Assembly: GCA_964454335.1 (NCBI GenBank)
Contig: CAYVVT010000001.1
Location: 186,001-250,000 of the forward strand
Length of the DNA stretch: 64,000 bases
Direction: 5' to 3'
Origin: CAYVVT01 sp964454335
GTDB lineage: Bacteria; Fidelibacterota; UBA8477; JABMPR01
Positions 8,809 to 18,002 of the stretch are shown one piece after another. The position numbers and the translations under genes were made by a program. The notes beneath the pieces are model-generated. The model had not been told where the DNA came from, made no database searches, and saw only the letters and a list, made by a program, of their open reading frames with translations. Every line of letters starts with the position of its first letter. Positions within the stretch are counted from its first letter, which is position 1.

Positions 8809-9291
8809 ATGAAGATCGAGATGAACAAGGCTGTCACATTCAACTATACCCTGACAGGCGATGATAATACCGTAATTGACAGTTCGGAAAATGCAGGTCC
8901 ATTGGCTTATATACAGGGTCTGGGCAGTATCATCCCTGGATTGGAGAAGGCGATGGAAGGGCATGCTGCCGGGGACAAGTTCTCAGCAAGCATCCCGCCA
9001 GCAGAAGGCTATGGTGTTTATCAGCAGGACTTGATCCAGGACGTTGCCCTGGAGCAATTTGAAAACAAGGCGGACGTTAATATAGGCGCACAATTCCAGG
9101 TTCGTGCAGGTGAGCATGTTCACATTGCTACAGTCACAACTATAGAGGATGGCGTTGTAACATTGGACCTGAACCATCCACTGGCGGACCAGACACTACA
9201 CTTTGAAGTTGAGATCGTTACCGTACGCGAAGCAACGGAAGAAGAGCTCTCACATGGTCATGTCCACGGCGAAGGCGGGCACCAGCATTGA
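8809..9291 (+). CDS. FKBP-type peptidyl-prolyl isomerase, SlyD-like
   Basis: A 160-aa protein with the split FKBP domain typical of SlyD: N-terminal FNYTLTGDDNTVIDSS, PLAYIQGLGSIIPGLEKAMEG, GDKFSASIPPAEGYG, an inserted chaperone (IF) segment of about 60 residues, and the returning strand. The tail is His-rich (HGHVHGEGGHQH), as in SlyD proteins that bind nickel. It catalyses proline isomerisation and acts as a folding chaperone, possibly in metal delivery. ATG 8809 is preferred over 8803 because GAAAGG lies 6 bp before it. No hydrogenase genes are nearby. Confidence 0.92.
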   Translation: MKIEMNKAVTFNYTLTGDDNTVIDSSENAGPLAYIQGLGSIIPGLEKAMEGHAAGDKFSASIPPAEGYGVYQQDLIQDVALEQFENKADVNIGAQFQVRAGEHVHIATVTTIEDGVVTLDLNHPLADQTLHFEVEIVTVREATEEELSHGHVHGEGGHQH

Positions 9292-10207
9292 TCTTACGTT
9301 GTGAGTCCACCCCATCAGGATATCCTTCATTATCCACGTCCTTTTGAGCATCGGGGCAATCTGCTGGTCCTGAAAGAGCTCTATTCCTGAAGGATCATTA
9401 TCCGCAGAATATCTTGATTACTATCTTGATGACAGGACACAGGTCGTTACCGACCTGGCGACCGGTCAAAGATCGAGTTTTAATATTAAAAGCTTGTAAA
9501 TACGGTGTGTCCCGTTAAACAGGAACAGTACCGCAAGTTCAAATGTGAAACGAATATTAAATGTTGACGACTGGCACGTCGTTATTCATCATATCTCAGC
9601 ACAAACAAAAGGGATCCAAAGAAGCGCGGACATAGACCCGCCAGTCAGTTATATGGAGCAACCTGGGTAAAGATGGCCGCCTCGGGAAACCTCAAATCCA
9701 GATATTTTATTAAAGTGCTGTGAAGTCGTTGATAGTAAAAGATCTATGGTGACAGACGGGTCGGTTATTGTAGACAAAGCAATTCAAAACGATAGCATAG
9801 TACTGATGAAAAGTCTCATTTAATGCCTGGATTACTTCTCGAATTGGATTAAAAGAACCGCCTAAGGGGGCAGTAATTATGGATGAATATGTATAATATA
9901 ATTAAAACTCAGCGGAGAACTAAAGTTGGACAGACAAAATTCTTTAGTGATCTCAGTCAAAAAGGATAGTTGTAATAGTAATCTGTAAAGGACCATATTG
10001 AGTGCAATAAACGGCACGCTGTTTCATGACAGTATGATGCTAAATGATATAGAAAGTCATTTAAGTTTTAACAGGATAGGTATAATTATCTGTTCTGCTG
10101 AAGAATAGAGAACTATAAAATATTCATGGTGCTGAAGAAGCATCAATACTGGGAACTATAAAGCGACGCTATTGTGGAGACATTGTGACCTAACGACCAA
10201 AAGCGAT
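9292..10207. other. AT-rich gene-free region with possible gene remnants
   Basis: About 0.9 kb with stops in all frames and visibly higher AT content than its surroundings. Two short protein-like stretches occur: around 9398-9499 (PEGSLSAEYLDYYLDD followed by RTQVVTDLATGQ, then a stop) and around 9515-9670 (VDDWHVVIHHISAQTKG to a stop). They could be remnants of decayed genes. No tRNA, clear terminator, long repeat or IS end was recognised. The region separates the FKBP gene from an accessory block. Confidence 0.4.
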
Positions 10208-11116
10208 CTAGAAGACATACATGCAGCCGGTGATATCTTCTGAAAGCACCCAGAACCTCCTGGCAAGATCATCATCAGTTGAGACCTTACTTGATTTGAT
10301 CCTCCTGGGATAACCGCGCATTTCCCTCCAGCCATCCGGACCGAAGTAATCACTCCCCTGTACATCGTCTTCACACGCAGTATAGAGTATAGGTAAGGCA
10401 CCCATATCCATCTTCTGTGCAAGTATTGGATTCAACAATTTGAAGAACGGTGTAAATCGTTGGAGATTAGTGGCGGTATAGCCCGGGTGCGCTGCAACGG
10501 AAATGGTACTGTGCCCGGCCTCAACAAGACGACGCTGAAGCTCATAACAGAACCAGAGATTCGCAAGTTTGCTCTGGGCGTAGGCGAAAAACCGGTTGTA
10601 TCTCCGCTTTTCGTAATTCGGATCACTGAAGTCACGACGACCCATGTTATGGGCACTACTGCTCACGGTAACGATACGTGAATCAGGCGTGGCCAGTATC
10701 ATTTCCAGCAGCATTCCAGTCAGGGTAAAATGCCCAAAATGATTGGTTCCCATCTGGAGTTCATAACCATCGATAGTGCGGGTGAAAGGCGGTCCCAACA
10801 CACCGGCGTTGTTAATAAGGATGTCCAGTCGCTCGTTCTCTGTTCTGAAACGTTTCCAGAACTCGCGGATAGACTGCTGATGAGCAAGATCGAGGATCAT
10901 GGCTTTAACATCTGCTCCTGGGTGAAGCTGTCTGATCTCTGCCAGCGCCGGGGAAGCTTTTTCAGCATTGCGGCAGGCCATGATAACCTGGGCGCCCTTA
11001 CTGGCCATGACCCGGCAGATCTCTAGACCGAGGCCGGAGTTTGCACCGGTAACCAGAACCGTTTTACCGCCCTGGTCCTGGATGTTGTCCGCTGTCCATT
11101 TAAGGTCGCTTACCAT
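10208..11116 (-). CDS. Short-chain dehydrogenase/reductase, retinol-dehydrogenase-like
   Basis: A 302-aa NAD(P)-dependent oxidoreductase of the classical SDR superfamily. Visible: cofactor motif TGANSGLG (23-30), NNAG (102-105), catalytic Ser in VTVSSSAH, and YAQSK (Tyr179, Lys183). The sequence style (WTADNIQDQGGK, AHPGYTATNLQ) matches RDH/WWOX-type SDRs common in bacteria. The frame extends 18 codons upstream, but ATG 11116 has AGGGG at good spacing and gives the usual N-terminus. It is divergent from the GH53 gene. Substrate unknown. Confidence 0.88.
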   Translation of the reverse strand: MVSDLKWTADNIQDQGGKTVLVTGANSGLGLEICRVMASKGAQVIMACRNAEKASPALAEIRQLHPGADVKAMILDLAHQQSIREFWKRFRTENERLDILINNAGVLGPPFTRTIDGYELQMGTNHFGHFTLTGMLLEMILATPDSRIVTVSSSAHNMGRRDFSDPNYEKRRYNRFFAYAQSKLANLWFCYELQRRLVEAGHSTISVAAHPGYTATNLQRFTPFFKLLNPILAQKMDMGALPILYTACEDDVQGSDYFGPDGWREMRGYPRRIKSSKVSTDDDLARRFWVLSEDITGCMYVF

Positions 11117-11238
11117 GTATCGACATCCCCTGTCATTGTCGTAAGAATAGCAGGAAATGGTAGTAAGCATAGGGGAGATTCACAAGGAAGAAGCCAGAGC
11201 CCAAACTATATTCAGCTTACCTTAAGTATGATCAACTC

Positions 11239-12639
11239 ATGACCAAAACAGTTTACTCTCTGGTACTCATAGCATTCTTCAGCATGCCAAACGCGCGTTG
11301 CAATGATTACCTGAGGGGTGGCGACCTTTCCTTTACACCCCAGATCGAAGATGCCGGAGGGACTTACAGTGTTGCCGGGATGGTTGCAGATCCACTGCAA
11401 ATCCTGTCGGCGCACGGAATGAATGCCGTTCGGTTACGCCTCTGGCATAGTCCTGCGGAAGCATACTGTGGCCTCGCCCACACCAAAGCTATGGCCCAGC
11501 GAGTAAAGGATTGGGACATGCAATTGCTGCTGGATATCCACTATTCTGACACCTGGGCGGATCCGGGACAGCAAACTCTGCCTGCAGCATGGAGCGAACT
11601 TGATTTCTCTGGTCTGCGTGATAGCGTCTATCAGTACACTTTTGAGGTGATGGAACAATTCCAGCAGAATGGCATCCTGCCTGAAATGGTCCAGTTGGGT
11701 AATGAGATCAACTGCGGCATGCTCTGGCCGCTCGGGGCGGTCTGTGGGGAAAATAATACACCGGAACAATGGCAGCAGCTGGCGGACCTGCTGCAGGCAG
11801 GTAAGGAAGCCGTGGAAGCCGTTTCCGGGGAGGATTCGGTGACTATCATGATCCACCCTGCGGGAAATATGGCCAGTGGAGGTCCTGAAAATTTTTTTGA
11901 GAATTTATCCACCACTGGATTTGACTTCGATGTCATTGGTCTGTCGTATTATCCCTGGTGGCATGGACAGCTGACGGATCTTTCAACCACCATGGGTAAC
12001 CTGGCCTATCAATACGGGAAGCCTGTTATTGTGGTTGAAACGTCCTATCCCTGGACTCTGAACTGGAATGACAATGTTAACAACATCATCGGCAGTGAAG
12101 GCCAGCTTCATCCCGGAATTCCAGCAACGGTGGAAGGACAGCAACTGTTTCTGGAAGAGCTCATCGAAAGGAACGCAGCAGTTTACAATGGCTTGGGTCA
12201 GGGCTTCTTCTATTGGGCGCCTGATTGGATCAGCGTACCCGAAGCCGGATCAGCAGGTGAAAATATAGCTCTCTTTGATTTTGAAGGTGATCTGTTGAAC
12301 TCGATCTCTGCTTACGAATATACGCCTGTTTCCTTCGAAGCGGACAGAGCAATATCAACCATGCCCAGGATAGAGATCATAGTATTCCCAAATCCTGGCA
12401 ACGCAGCTGTAACTCTGCAAGTGACTGGCGTGATTGAAGCTGGATCAATTCTGGAGATCTACGATATCCTGGGTCGCCGTCTAGAACATATCCGGATGAA
12501 TAAATCAGCACCTGGAAACTTCACCCATCATTGGAATACAGTTAGGGGAGAACGCGGTTCAATATCCAGTGGTATCTATTTTGCGTGTTATAGCAGCGGC
12601 CCTGAAACCATCAGTACAAAATTCATGGTGAATAACTAG
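11239..12639 (+). CDS. GH53 endo-beta-1,4-galactanase with T9SS-like C-terminal domain
   Basis: A 466-aa secreted enzyme: signal peptide (1-21), GH53 (beta/alpha)8 domain (about 24-355), and a C-terminal beta-sandwich (about 375-466). Catalytic residues of the family are visible: acid/base Glu156 in QLGNEINCG and nucleophile Glu267 in VIVVETSYPW. GGDLSF and RLRLWHSP are further GH53 hallmarks. The tail FPNPGNAAVTLQV ... YDILGRR ... SGIYFACY matches the type A Por/T9SS sorting domain. It hydrolyses beta-1,4-galactan (type I arabinogalactan), so the cell likely degrades plant or algal galactan outside the cytoplasm. Confidence 0.92.
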   Translation: MTKTVYSLVLIAFFSMPNARCNDYLRGGDLSFTPQIEDAGGTYSVAGMVADPLQILSAHGMNAVRLRLWHSPAEAYCGLAHTKAMAQRVKDWDMQLLLDIHYSDTWADPGQQTLPAAWSELDFSGLRDSVYQYTFEVMEQFQQNGILPEMVQLGNEINCGMLWPLGAVCGENNTPEQWQQLADLLQAGKEAVEAVSGEDSVTIMIHPAGNMASGGPENFFENLSTTGFDFDVIGLSYYPWWHGQLTDLSTTMGNLAYQYGKPVIVVETSYPWTLNWNDNVNNIIGSEGQLHPGIPATVEGQQLFLEELIERNAAVYNGLGQGFFYWAPDWISVPEAGSAGENIALFDFEGDLLNSISAYEYTPVSFEADRAISTMPRIEIIVFPNPGNAAVTLQVTGVIEAGSILEIYDILGRRLEHIRMNKSAPGNFTHHWNTVRGERGSISSGIYFACYSSGPETISTKFMVNN

Positions 12640-12660
12640 CAGCGCACCAGAGGGATTTAT

Positions 12661-14274
12661 ATGAGAGTTCAAACTGCAATGACGCTGTCAGCTTTGATCC
12701 TGCTGGCAGGCTGCACGGCTGAGCCCGATTTTGAAGCCAGACTGGAGGAGTTCAGCTCAAAAGTCGTAGAACTCCAGGCCCAGCTAAGGATACCCGGTAT
12801 TTCCATGGCGGTGGTTAAAGATGGTGACATCGTTCTTGCCAGAGGGTACGGGTATGCTGACCTGGAGAACAGTGTGCCGGCAGACGAGAACACCATCTAT
12901 CACATTGCCTCACTCACCAAACCCTTCACCGCTGTGAGATTGATGCAGATGAACGAAGCAGGGCAGGTGAACCTGGATGATCCGGCAATGCTATTCGGCG
13001 CGGAACTTGATTCGACGATCCTTGTTCGGCATCTGCTGTCACACAGTTCTGAAGAAGAACCGGGCACGGTCTTCCGCTACAACAGCAGCCGCTTCCATCA
13101 GCTTAGCGCGGTATTCGATTCGGTGAGTGATAAAAGTTTCGCAGCTGAACTGATCGATAACATCCTGGATCCCCTGGGCATGCGTTTCAGCTTTCCCACC
13201 ATTACGGACAGTCTGGCCTTCGGACAGCGGAAAACCGATCAGGAGGAGGTGAGCGCGCATCTCACCCAACCCTATGTGCTCGACAGCTTGAAGCAGCCGC
13301 GAGTTGCGCAGCATGAATCCTATTTTGGTCCATCGGCTGGTCTGATGTCGACAGTAATGGATCTGGCGAAATTCTCCAGTGCATTGGACAGAGACCAGCT
13401 CATGAGCGCTGAAAGCAAAGACCGGATGTACACACCCGGTACCACTCCTAAGGGAGAATCGCGGCCTTACGCACTGGGGTGGTTCGTCCAACAGATCAAC
13501 GATCAGAAAGTGATCTGGCACTATGGGTATTGGAATACCAACTCTTCCCTTATTGTCAAGATCCCGGGATTGGAGATGACGGTCATCGTGCTGGCCAACA
13601 GCAACATGCTCAGCGCGGTATCTGCTTTCATAGGCGGGGGTGATCTGCTGGAATCAATTCTTGGCCGTGAGATCGTATGCTGTTTTCTGGCCGGTGAGGG
13701 ATTCGAGAGCATCAATTATGATCGGCCCTTCATCGAGCTGTACTCCTATTTTGAAAAAAAACAGACCTCCAAACAGTCAACCTATTATCAGAGTGATCTG
13801 TTCATGAAGGCGAATATGAATGCCTTGATGGGGAAGGGAGGGGAAGCTGATCTTCTCTTCAGCGTGTATAACGCAGTATACCTGGAGCCGGTCCCATATG
13901 AGCTTCTGGAAGGAGAGATAATCGCGGAGATCGACTGTGTGATGAACGATCACAGGGAGGAAGTCCAGTTTACACTTGAGGATGAAAATGAGTTGAGGAT
14001 ATATGCTGTGGGAGAGGGATTTGTTGGTGTGGATCTCTGGGATTACGCATGGCTCATTCACGAAGAGACCAGGGATACCCTGTGGGATATGCGCGATGCT
14101 CAGAGCATGCATGCAGGAGGGGACGATAAAAACAGGTTGGTAGATACTGTGATAACTCTCGCAGAAGGCAACTATCGACTAGGGTATGAATCGGACGCTT
14201 CACACGCTTTCAACCGCTGGAATGCCAGGCCGCCTACCCATCCGTTCTATGGAGTTATTATTGTACGAGACTGA
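12661..14274 (+). CDS. Serine hydrolase lipoprotein, class C beta-lactamase/esterase family
   Basis: A 537-aa lipoprotein (LLAGC, Cys18). Residues 35-340 form a serine beta-lactamase-like domain: S84-L-T-K87 (SxxK nucleophile and base) and FRYNSS at 138-143, where the YxN motif is altered to YNS, followed by LDPLGM and FGPSAGLMST. Residues about 350-537 are an additional domain rich in charged and aromatic residues that was not recognised. The family includes esterases, D-aminopeptidases and PBPs; drug resistance should not be assumed. It starts 21 bp after the galactanase, with AGGGAT upstream, so the two are probably one operon. Confidence 0.83.
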   Translation: MRVQTAMTLSALILLAGCTAEPDFEARLEEFSSKVVELQAQLRIPGISMAVVKDGDIVLARGYGYADLENSVPADENTIYHIASLTKPFTAVRLMQMNEAGQVNLDDPAMLFGAELDSTILVRHLLSHSSEEEPGTVFRYNSSRFHQLSAVFDSVSDKSFAAELIDNILDPLGMRFSFPTITDSLAFGQRKTDQEEVSAHLTQPYVLDSLKQPRVAQHESYFGPSAGLMSTVMDLAKFSSALDRDQLMSAESKDRMYTPGTTPKGESRPYALGWFVQQINDQKVIWHYGYWNTNSSLIVKIPGLEMTVIVLANSNMLSAVSAFIGGGDLLESILGREIVCCFLAGEGFESINYDRPFIELYSYFEKKQTSKQSTYYQSDLFMKANMNALMGKGGEADLLFSVYNAVYLEPVPYELLEGEIIAEIDCVMNDHREEVQFTLEDENELRIYAVGEGFVGVDLWDYAWLIHEETRDTLWDMRDAQSMHAGGDDKNRLVDTVITLAEGNYRLGYESDASHAFNRWNARPPTHPFYGVIIVRD

Positions 14275-14635
14275 CGGAAATTTTGAAGTCATGATCAGTT
14301 TTCATCAAAAAATGATTAAAACTGTAGTGAGAATAGTTGCTAAGTCATTCAAATCCCCAATAAAACTGAATGTTTAATGCATGGATGCTGACCAGCCGGT
14401 CAGATAAAACTTGGAGTTTAACCCCTGATTAGCATGTAAAACTGCGATAAATTCCATGAAATGTGCCACAACCGGCACCCGACTGGCGCTATCCAATTAT
14501 TGAGAAAAATCAAGTATTTACGAAAAAACTTGATCGAGGTGCCGAATTGAGCACCCCCTTGTTTTTCAACATGTGTTGCTTATCTTAGAGCCCTTATGTG
14601 TCAATAGTTTCATAGGATAGAGGTGAACATTCCCG
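14275..14635. other. Intergenic region upstream of TetR gene
   Basis: About 360 bp of AT-rich sequence without a convincing reading frame. It contains a perfect dyad at 14388-14403 (separate entry), two weaker GTGCC/GGCAC-type dyads near 14462-14477 and 14536-14555, and probably the promoter of the following regulator gene. Nothing else was recognised. Confidence 0.4.
14388..14403. promoter_or_regulatory. Perfect dyad CTGACC-N4-GGTCAG, possible TetR operator
   Basis: Six-base perfect inverted arms around AGCC. The TGACC/GGTCA half-sites resemble those of several TetR-family operators, and the site lies upstream of a TetR-type gene. A related string with a similar core, GCTGACTAGCCGG, occurs at about 5630-5643. 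Assignment as an operator is inference from location and symmetry only. Confidence 0.3.
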
Positions 14636-15247
14636 ATGTCACGTTACTCTGAATCAGGTATGCCCAGCAATGATCCCAGGGCCCAGAAAACCAGACAGAA
14701 GCTGAAGCAGGCACTCATTGAAATAATGGCCGAAAAGGAATTCTCGAAAGTTTCGGTAAATGACCTCACAAAAGCGGCTCAAATCAACCGCGCGACCTTC
14801 TATTCTCACTATTATGATCAGCAGGAATTACTAAACAGCATTGTCCGAGATACTTTTGCACAGATGATGTCTGCATACAAAGGACCAAGTTTAACATTGA
14901 GTGATGAGACTTTGCATGCATTCATCATGAGCGTCTGGGAATATATCGGTTTCTTCGGTGCAAATATCGGTGGTGGATCCGGCGACAAATTCATCTCTCT
15001 CATCCAGGGAGAGGTCCAGAGCCAGACAGAGGTCATCGTCTCAACCTGGCTGGAGACAGAGATCTCTGACAAGTCTGGACTACCAGTCATCACCGCCGCA
15101 GTTGCCGGAATGATCTTCAACACGGGCGCATATTGGAATAGGGAACAACGAGAATCAGGAATTCAAGATGTTGCTATGTCGGTACGAAACCTGCTCATCC
15201 ACGGTCTGAAGCATTCTCGATTTACAGAACGGGACACACTCACATGA
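14636..15247 (+). CDS. TetR/AcrR-family transcriptional regulator
   Basis: A 203-aa regulator. The N-terminal helix-turn-helix (about 15-65) is typical: KTRQKLKQALIEIMAEKEFSKVSVNDLTKAAQINRATFYSHY, with a long ligand-binding all-helical C-terminal domain of undefined specificity. Usually such proteins repress neighbouring genes and are released by a small effector. Possible targets are itself, the downstream GHL10 lipoprotein (about 45 bp away) or the upstream hydrolase genes. AGGTG 11 bp before ATG serves as the ribosome-binding site. Confidence 0.9.
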   Translation: MSRYSESGMPSNDPRAQKTRQKLKQALIEIMAEKEFSKVSVNDLTKAAQINRATFYSHYYDQQELLNSIVRDTFAQMMSAYKGPSLTLSDETLHAFIMSVWEYIGFFGANIGGGSGDKFISLIQGEVQSQTEVIVSTWLETEISDKSGLPVITAAVAGMIFNTGAYWNREQRESGIQDVAMSVRNLLIHGLKHSRFTERDTLT

Positions 15248-15290
15248 GTGTATATACAATCATAGTTCATTGACGATAAGGAGAGCCATC

Positions 15291-16859
15291 GTGCACAATC
15301 CGGGAGTTTGCGGCGCCATCGCTTTGTCCGTTCTGACACTACTTCTCTATAGTTGTGCGGGAAGTGTTCCAGAACAAGCACCCCCAGTGAGAAAGCCGAC
15401 CCTCACACCTGCACCATACCAGCAGCCGCTGGTGCAGCGGGAATTTCGAGCAGCCTGGGTGGCCACTGTAGCGAATATCGACTGGCCCAGCAAACCGGGG
15501 CTGACTTCTGAAGAACAGATGGCAGAAGCCATTGCAATCCTTGATACCGCTCAAAATATTGGGTTGAATGCCCTGGTCTTTCAGGTGCGGCCTCAATGTG
15601 ACGCGCTCTACAAGACTGCCCTGGAGCCATGGTCATATTATCTCACCGGTGAACAGGGCAAAGCCCCGGATGAGTACTATGACCCTCTTGAATTCTGGAT
15701 CGAGGAATCCCACAAACGCGGTATAGAACTTCATGCCTGGTTCAATCCCTATCGGGCACATCATCCCCAGGGAGACAGCATTCGGGAATACAGCATCGTC
15801 AAAACCATGCCGCATCTGGTTCGAGAACTGCCCAATGGCTACTACTGGCTGGATCCGGCCATGCCAGAGGTTCAGGATCATTCCTATAACGTCGTCATGG
15901 ACGTGGTCAGACGCTATGACATCGACGGCGTTCACTTTGACGATTACTTTTACCCATATGGTGATGGCAGTTTTCCGGATGACGAGGAGTGGTCAGCCTA
16001 TCAGAAGCAGGGAGGAAAACTCAGTCGCGAAGACTGGCGCCGTGACCATGTGAATCAATTTATCAAGCGGGTCTATAAAGGGATAAAGGCGGAAAAAGCG
16101 CACGTGAAGTTTGGTCTGAGTCCCTTCGGGATCTGGCGACCGGGTAATCCCCCTTCCATCGCCGGCTACGATCAGTACAACATGCTGTACGCCGATGCAA
16201 AACTCTGGTTGAATGAAGGCTGGATTGACTATTGGACCCCACAACTGTACTGGCCGACCAGACAGATCCCCCAGAGCTTTCCGGTACTGTTGGCCTGGTG
16301 GGACGAAGAGAACAGCAAGAAACGGAATCTATGGCCCGGCCTGTTCACCAGTCGCATCAGTGACCAGGAAGGTGCCAAAGAGAACTTCAGTCAGATCATG
16401 ATCACCAGGGGAATTGTTGATCAAGGTCCCGGACATGTTCATTTTAGCATCAAGGCCATCATGCAGAACTATGGTGGGATCCGGGAGGAGCTGAAGATAC
16501 CCTATGCCGAACCCGCACTGGTGCCGCCATCCCCATGGCTGGATAACAAAGCACCAATGATGCCCATGCTGGATGTTGCCCTGGACAGCAACAATGTAAC
16601 CCTCCTCTGGGATCATGAGGACCCGAATGACGTCTTCCGCTGGGTCATAGGGATCGATCGGGGGAAACGTTGGGAGATCAAGATCATGAACAGGGAAGTC
16701 CGTTCCATTCAGCTCCCGGCAGTGATCTACCAGGATCCGGACAGCGATGGGAATCCGCGGCCACCGGAAGTCCTGAGCAGGATCTTCGTCAGTGCCGTCG
16801 ATCGTACCGGGAACGAAAGTCTGCGTGCCAGCCGGGAAATCACGATCCCCCCTATTTAG
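15291..16859 (+). CDS. GHL10 (family 10-like) glycoside hydrolase lipoprotein, YddW-like
   Basis: A 522-aa lipoprotein with lipid Cys22 (LLYSC). The domain at about 50-350 is the GHL10/DUF187 TIM barrel: REFRAAWVATVANIDWPSKPG, LNALVFQVRPQCDALY, ELHAWFNPYRA, DGVHFDDYFYPYG and LSPFGIWRPGNPP. The motif with consecutive acidic residues (HFDDYF) carries likely catalytic Asp. An Ig/FN3-like domain follows (430-520). Relatives such as YddW/DigH cleave denuded peptidoglycan glycans, so cell-wall hydrolysis is plausible. The start is GTG with AAGGAGA 7 bp upstream; a TTG 21 bp earlier is less likely. Confidence 0.87.
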   Translation: MHNPGVCGAIALSVLTLLLYSCAGSVPEQAPPVRKPTLTPAPYQQPLVQREFRAAWVATVANIDWPSKPGLTSEEQMAEAIAILDTAQNIGLNALVFQVRPQCDALYKTALEPWSYYLTGEQGKAPDEYYDPLEFWIEESHKRGIELHAWFNPYRAHHPQGDSIREYSIVKTMPHLVRELPNGYYWLDPAMPEVQDHSYNVVMDVVRRYDIDGVHFDDYFYPYGDGSFPDDEEWSAYQKQGGKLSREDWRRDHVNQFIKRVYKGIKAEKAHVKFGLSPFGIWRPGNPPSIAGYDQYNMLYADAKLWLNEGWIDYWTPQLYWPTRQIPQSFPVLLAWWDEENSKKRNLWPGLFTSRISDQEGAKENFSQIMITRGIVDQGPGHVHFSIKAIMQNYGGIREELKIPYAEPALVPPSPWLDNKAPMMPMLDVALDSNNVTLLWDHEDPNDVFRWVIGIDRGKRWEIKIMNREVRSIQLPAVIYQDPDSDGNPRPPEVLSRIFVSAVDRTGNESLRASREITIPPI

Positions 16860-16898
16860 GCTGATCGAGTTTTACATTAAAACCGGAAGAATCCAAAA

Positions 16899-16925
16899 GA
16901 GGGTTGTTCGAAAAGAACAACCCTC
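16899..16925. terminator. Hairpin terminator between convergent genes
   Basis: Perfect 11-bp stem GAGGGTTGTTC/GAACAACCCTC with a 5-nt GAAAA loop. On the minus strand it is followed by TTTTGG. It lies between the convergent GHL10 and coiled-coil protein genes and may stop transcription from both sides. Confidence 0.75.
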
Positions 16926-16985
16926 ACCATTTCCAGCTTGACAGAATTGGGCTTGAAGCAAGCTGAACGGGGATTAATAAATCAG

Positions 16986-17795
16986 TTAGTCAAAAAGGAT
17001 GTGAATACTCACCTTTCCCAGTTTTATCCTTTCTTTGCTACTGAACCTGTCAACATCCATACCTGAGCTGGTGGCATAGACCTGAATGCATTTCTGTCCA
17101 AGCTCCCCTTCGATCTCATCACCATTCAGATAAAATTTTCCTTCCCTTATCTCGATCTCCTTGACCTTCTGCGGTGGAGTCACTCCGGCATTTTCCAGGA
17201 CCTTCTGGATCTCTTCCTGCAGCTTATCCATCTCGATGATCTTCTTTACGGATAAGTAGTGTTCTTTCTTCATGAGGGCGTGGTCAGACTCCAGATCCTC
17301 CAGTTCAAGGATGAGCTCATCCAGACCGGCGATCTTTGCAGAATCGGCTGTTTCGGCCAACTGGATCTTGAACTCCAGTTCCTCCATCTTGGGGTGAAGT
17401 TCCTCCAGATCCGCAAGTTCAGTAGCATCTTTCAGGTAATCCTGGTACTTGTGGAACTTACTGGCAGGCACGTCCTTGTCATCATCCACGACCTTGAGAA
17501 TGGTGCTTGTCATGGGATCAAAGTCGATGACGATCTTGTTCTTCTTGAACAATCCGGATTTCTTGATGACCACCCGGGCTGCCTTTTTCTCATGGGGTTT
17601 GTGAATAAAAACTTTCTTCAGCAGGGAATCAGAATCAGCACCTTCGGGAAGCATGATGATCTCTTCATCGATATTCACCATTGCATCCGTTTCACCATGG
17701 CCCTTGCGAACAACGATCTTTTTTGTCTGTGCTATTGATATTGAAAGACAGAAGCTCAGGACAATTAACAGCAGTGTGGGTTTTTTGTAGGACAT
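16986..17795 (-). CDS. Secreted coiled-coil hypothetical protein
   Basis: Not recognised. A 269-aa protein with a clear signal peptide (LLLIVLSFCLSISIAQ, cleavage about residue 22). The mature part is highly charged: a beta-containing first section (KKIVVRKGHGETDAMVNIDEE), a long helical segment with heptad-like Leu/Glu/Lys spacing (about 125-200), and a C-terminal section KVKEIEIREGKFYLNGDEIEGE. It is expected to be periplasmic. It is divergent from the LytS-like kinase gene, which could regulate or sense it; this is only positional. Confidence 0.7.
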   Translation of the reverse strand: MSYKKPTLLLIVLSFCLSISIAQTKKIVVRKGHGETDAMVNIDEEIIMLPEGADSDSLLKKVFIHKPHEKKAARVVIKKSGLFKKNKIVIDFDPMTSTILKVVDDDKDVPASKFHKYQDYLKDATELADLEELHPKMEELEFKIQLAETADSAKIAGLDELILELEDLESDHALMKKEHYLSVKKIIEMDKLQEEIQKVLENAGVTPPQKVKEIEIREGKFYLNGDEIEGELGQKCIQVYATSSGMDVDRFSSKERIKLGKVSIHILFD

Positions 17796-18002
17796 CGATC
17801 TCTCCTTGTTTTGCTGGCCGAAGATATCAACTGACGAACACCAGAATGGAGAATTGGCGCAAATCGCCGAAATCCTGGCTGCGAACCCTCCTCATGATGA
17901 GAATTACAGTTCACGCCAAAGTTGAGGTGATTGGAGCCATGCAGGTGCATGTTTACCTCCTTTCCCATCGAGAAAAGGTCTAATTTTGATATATTGAAAC
18001 CC

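Noticed and set aside
12661..14274. Beta-lactamase resistance gene
   Set aside because: It belongs to the broad serine hydrolase/esterase group, with altered YxN motif and an extra C-terminal domain; resistance cannot be claimed.
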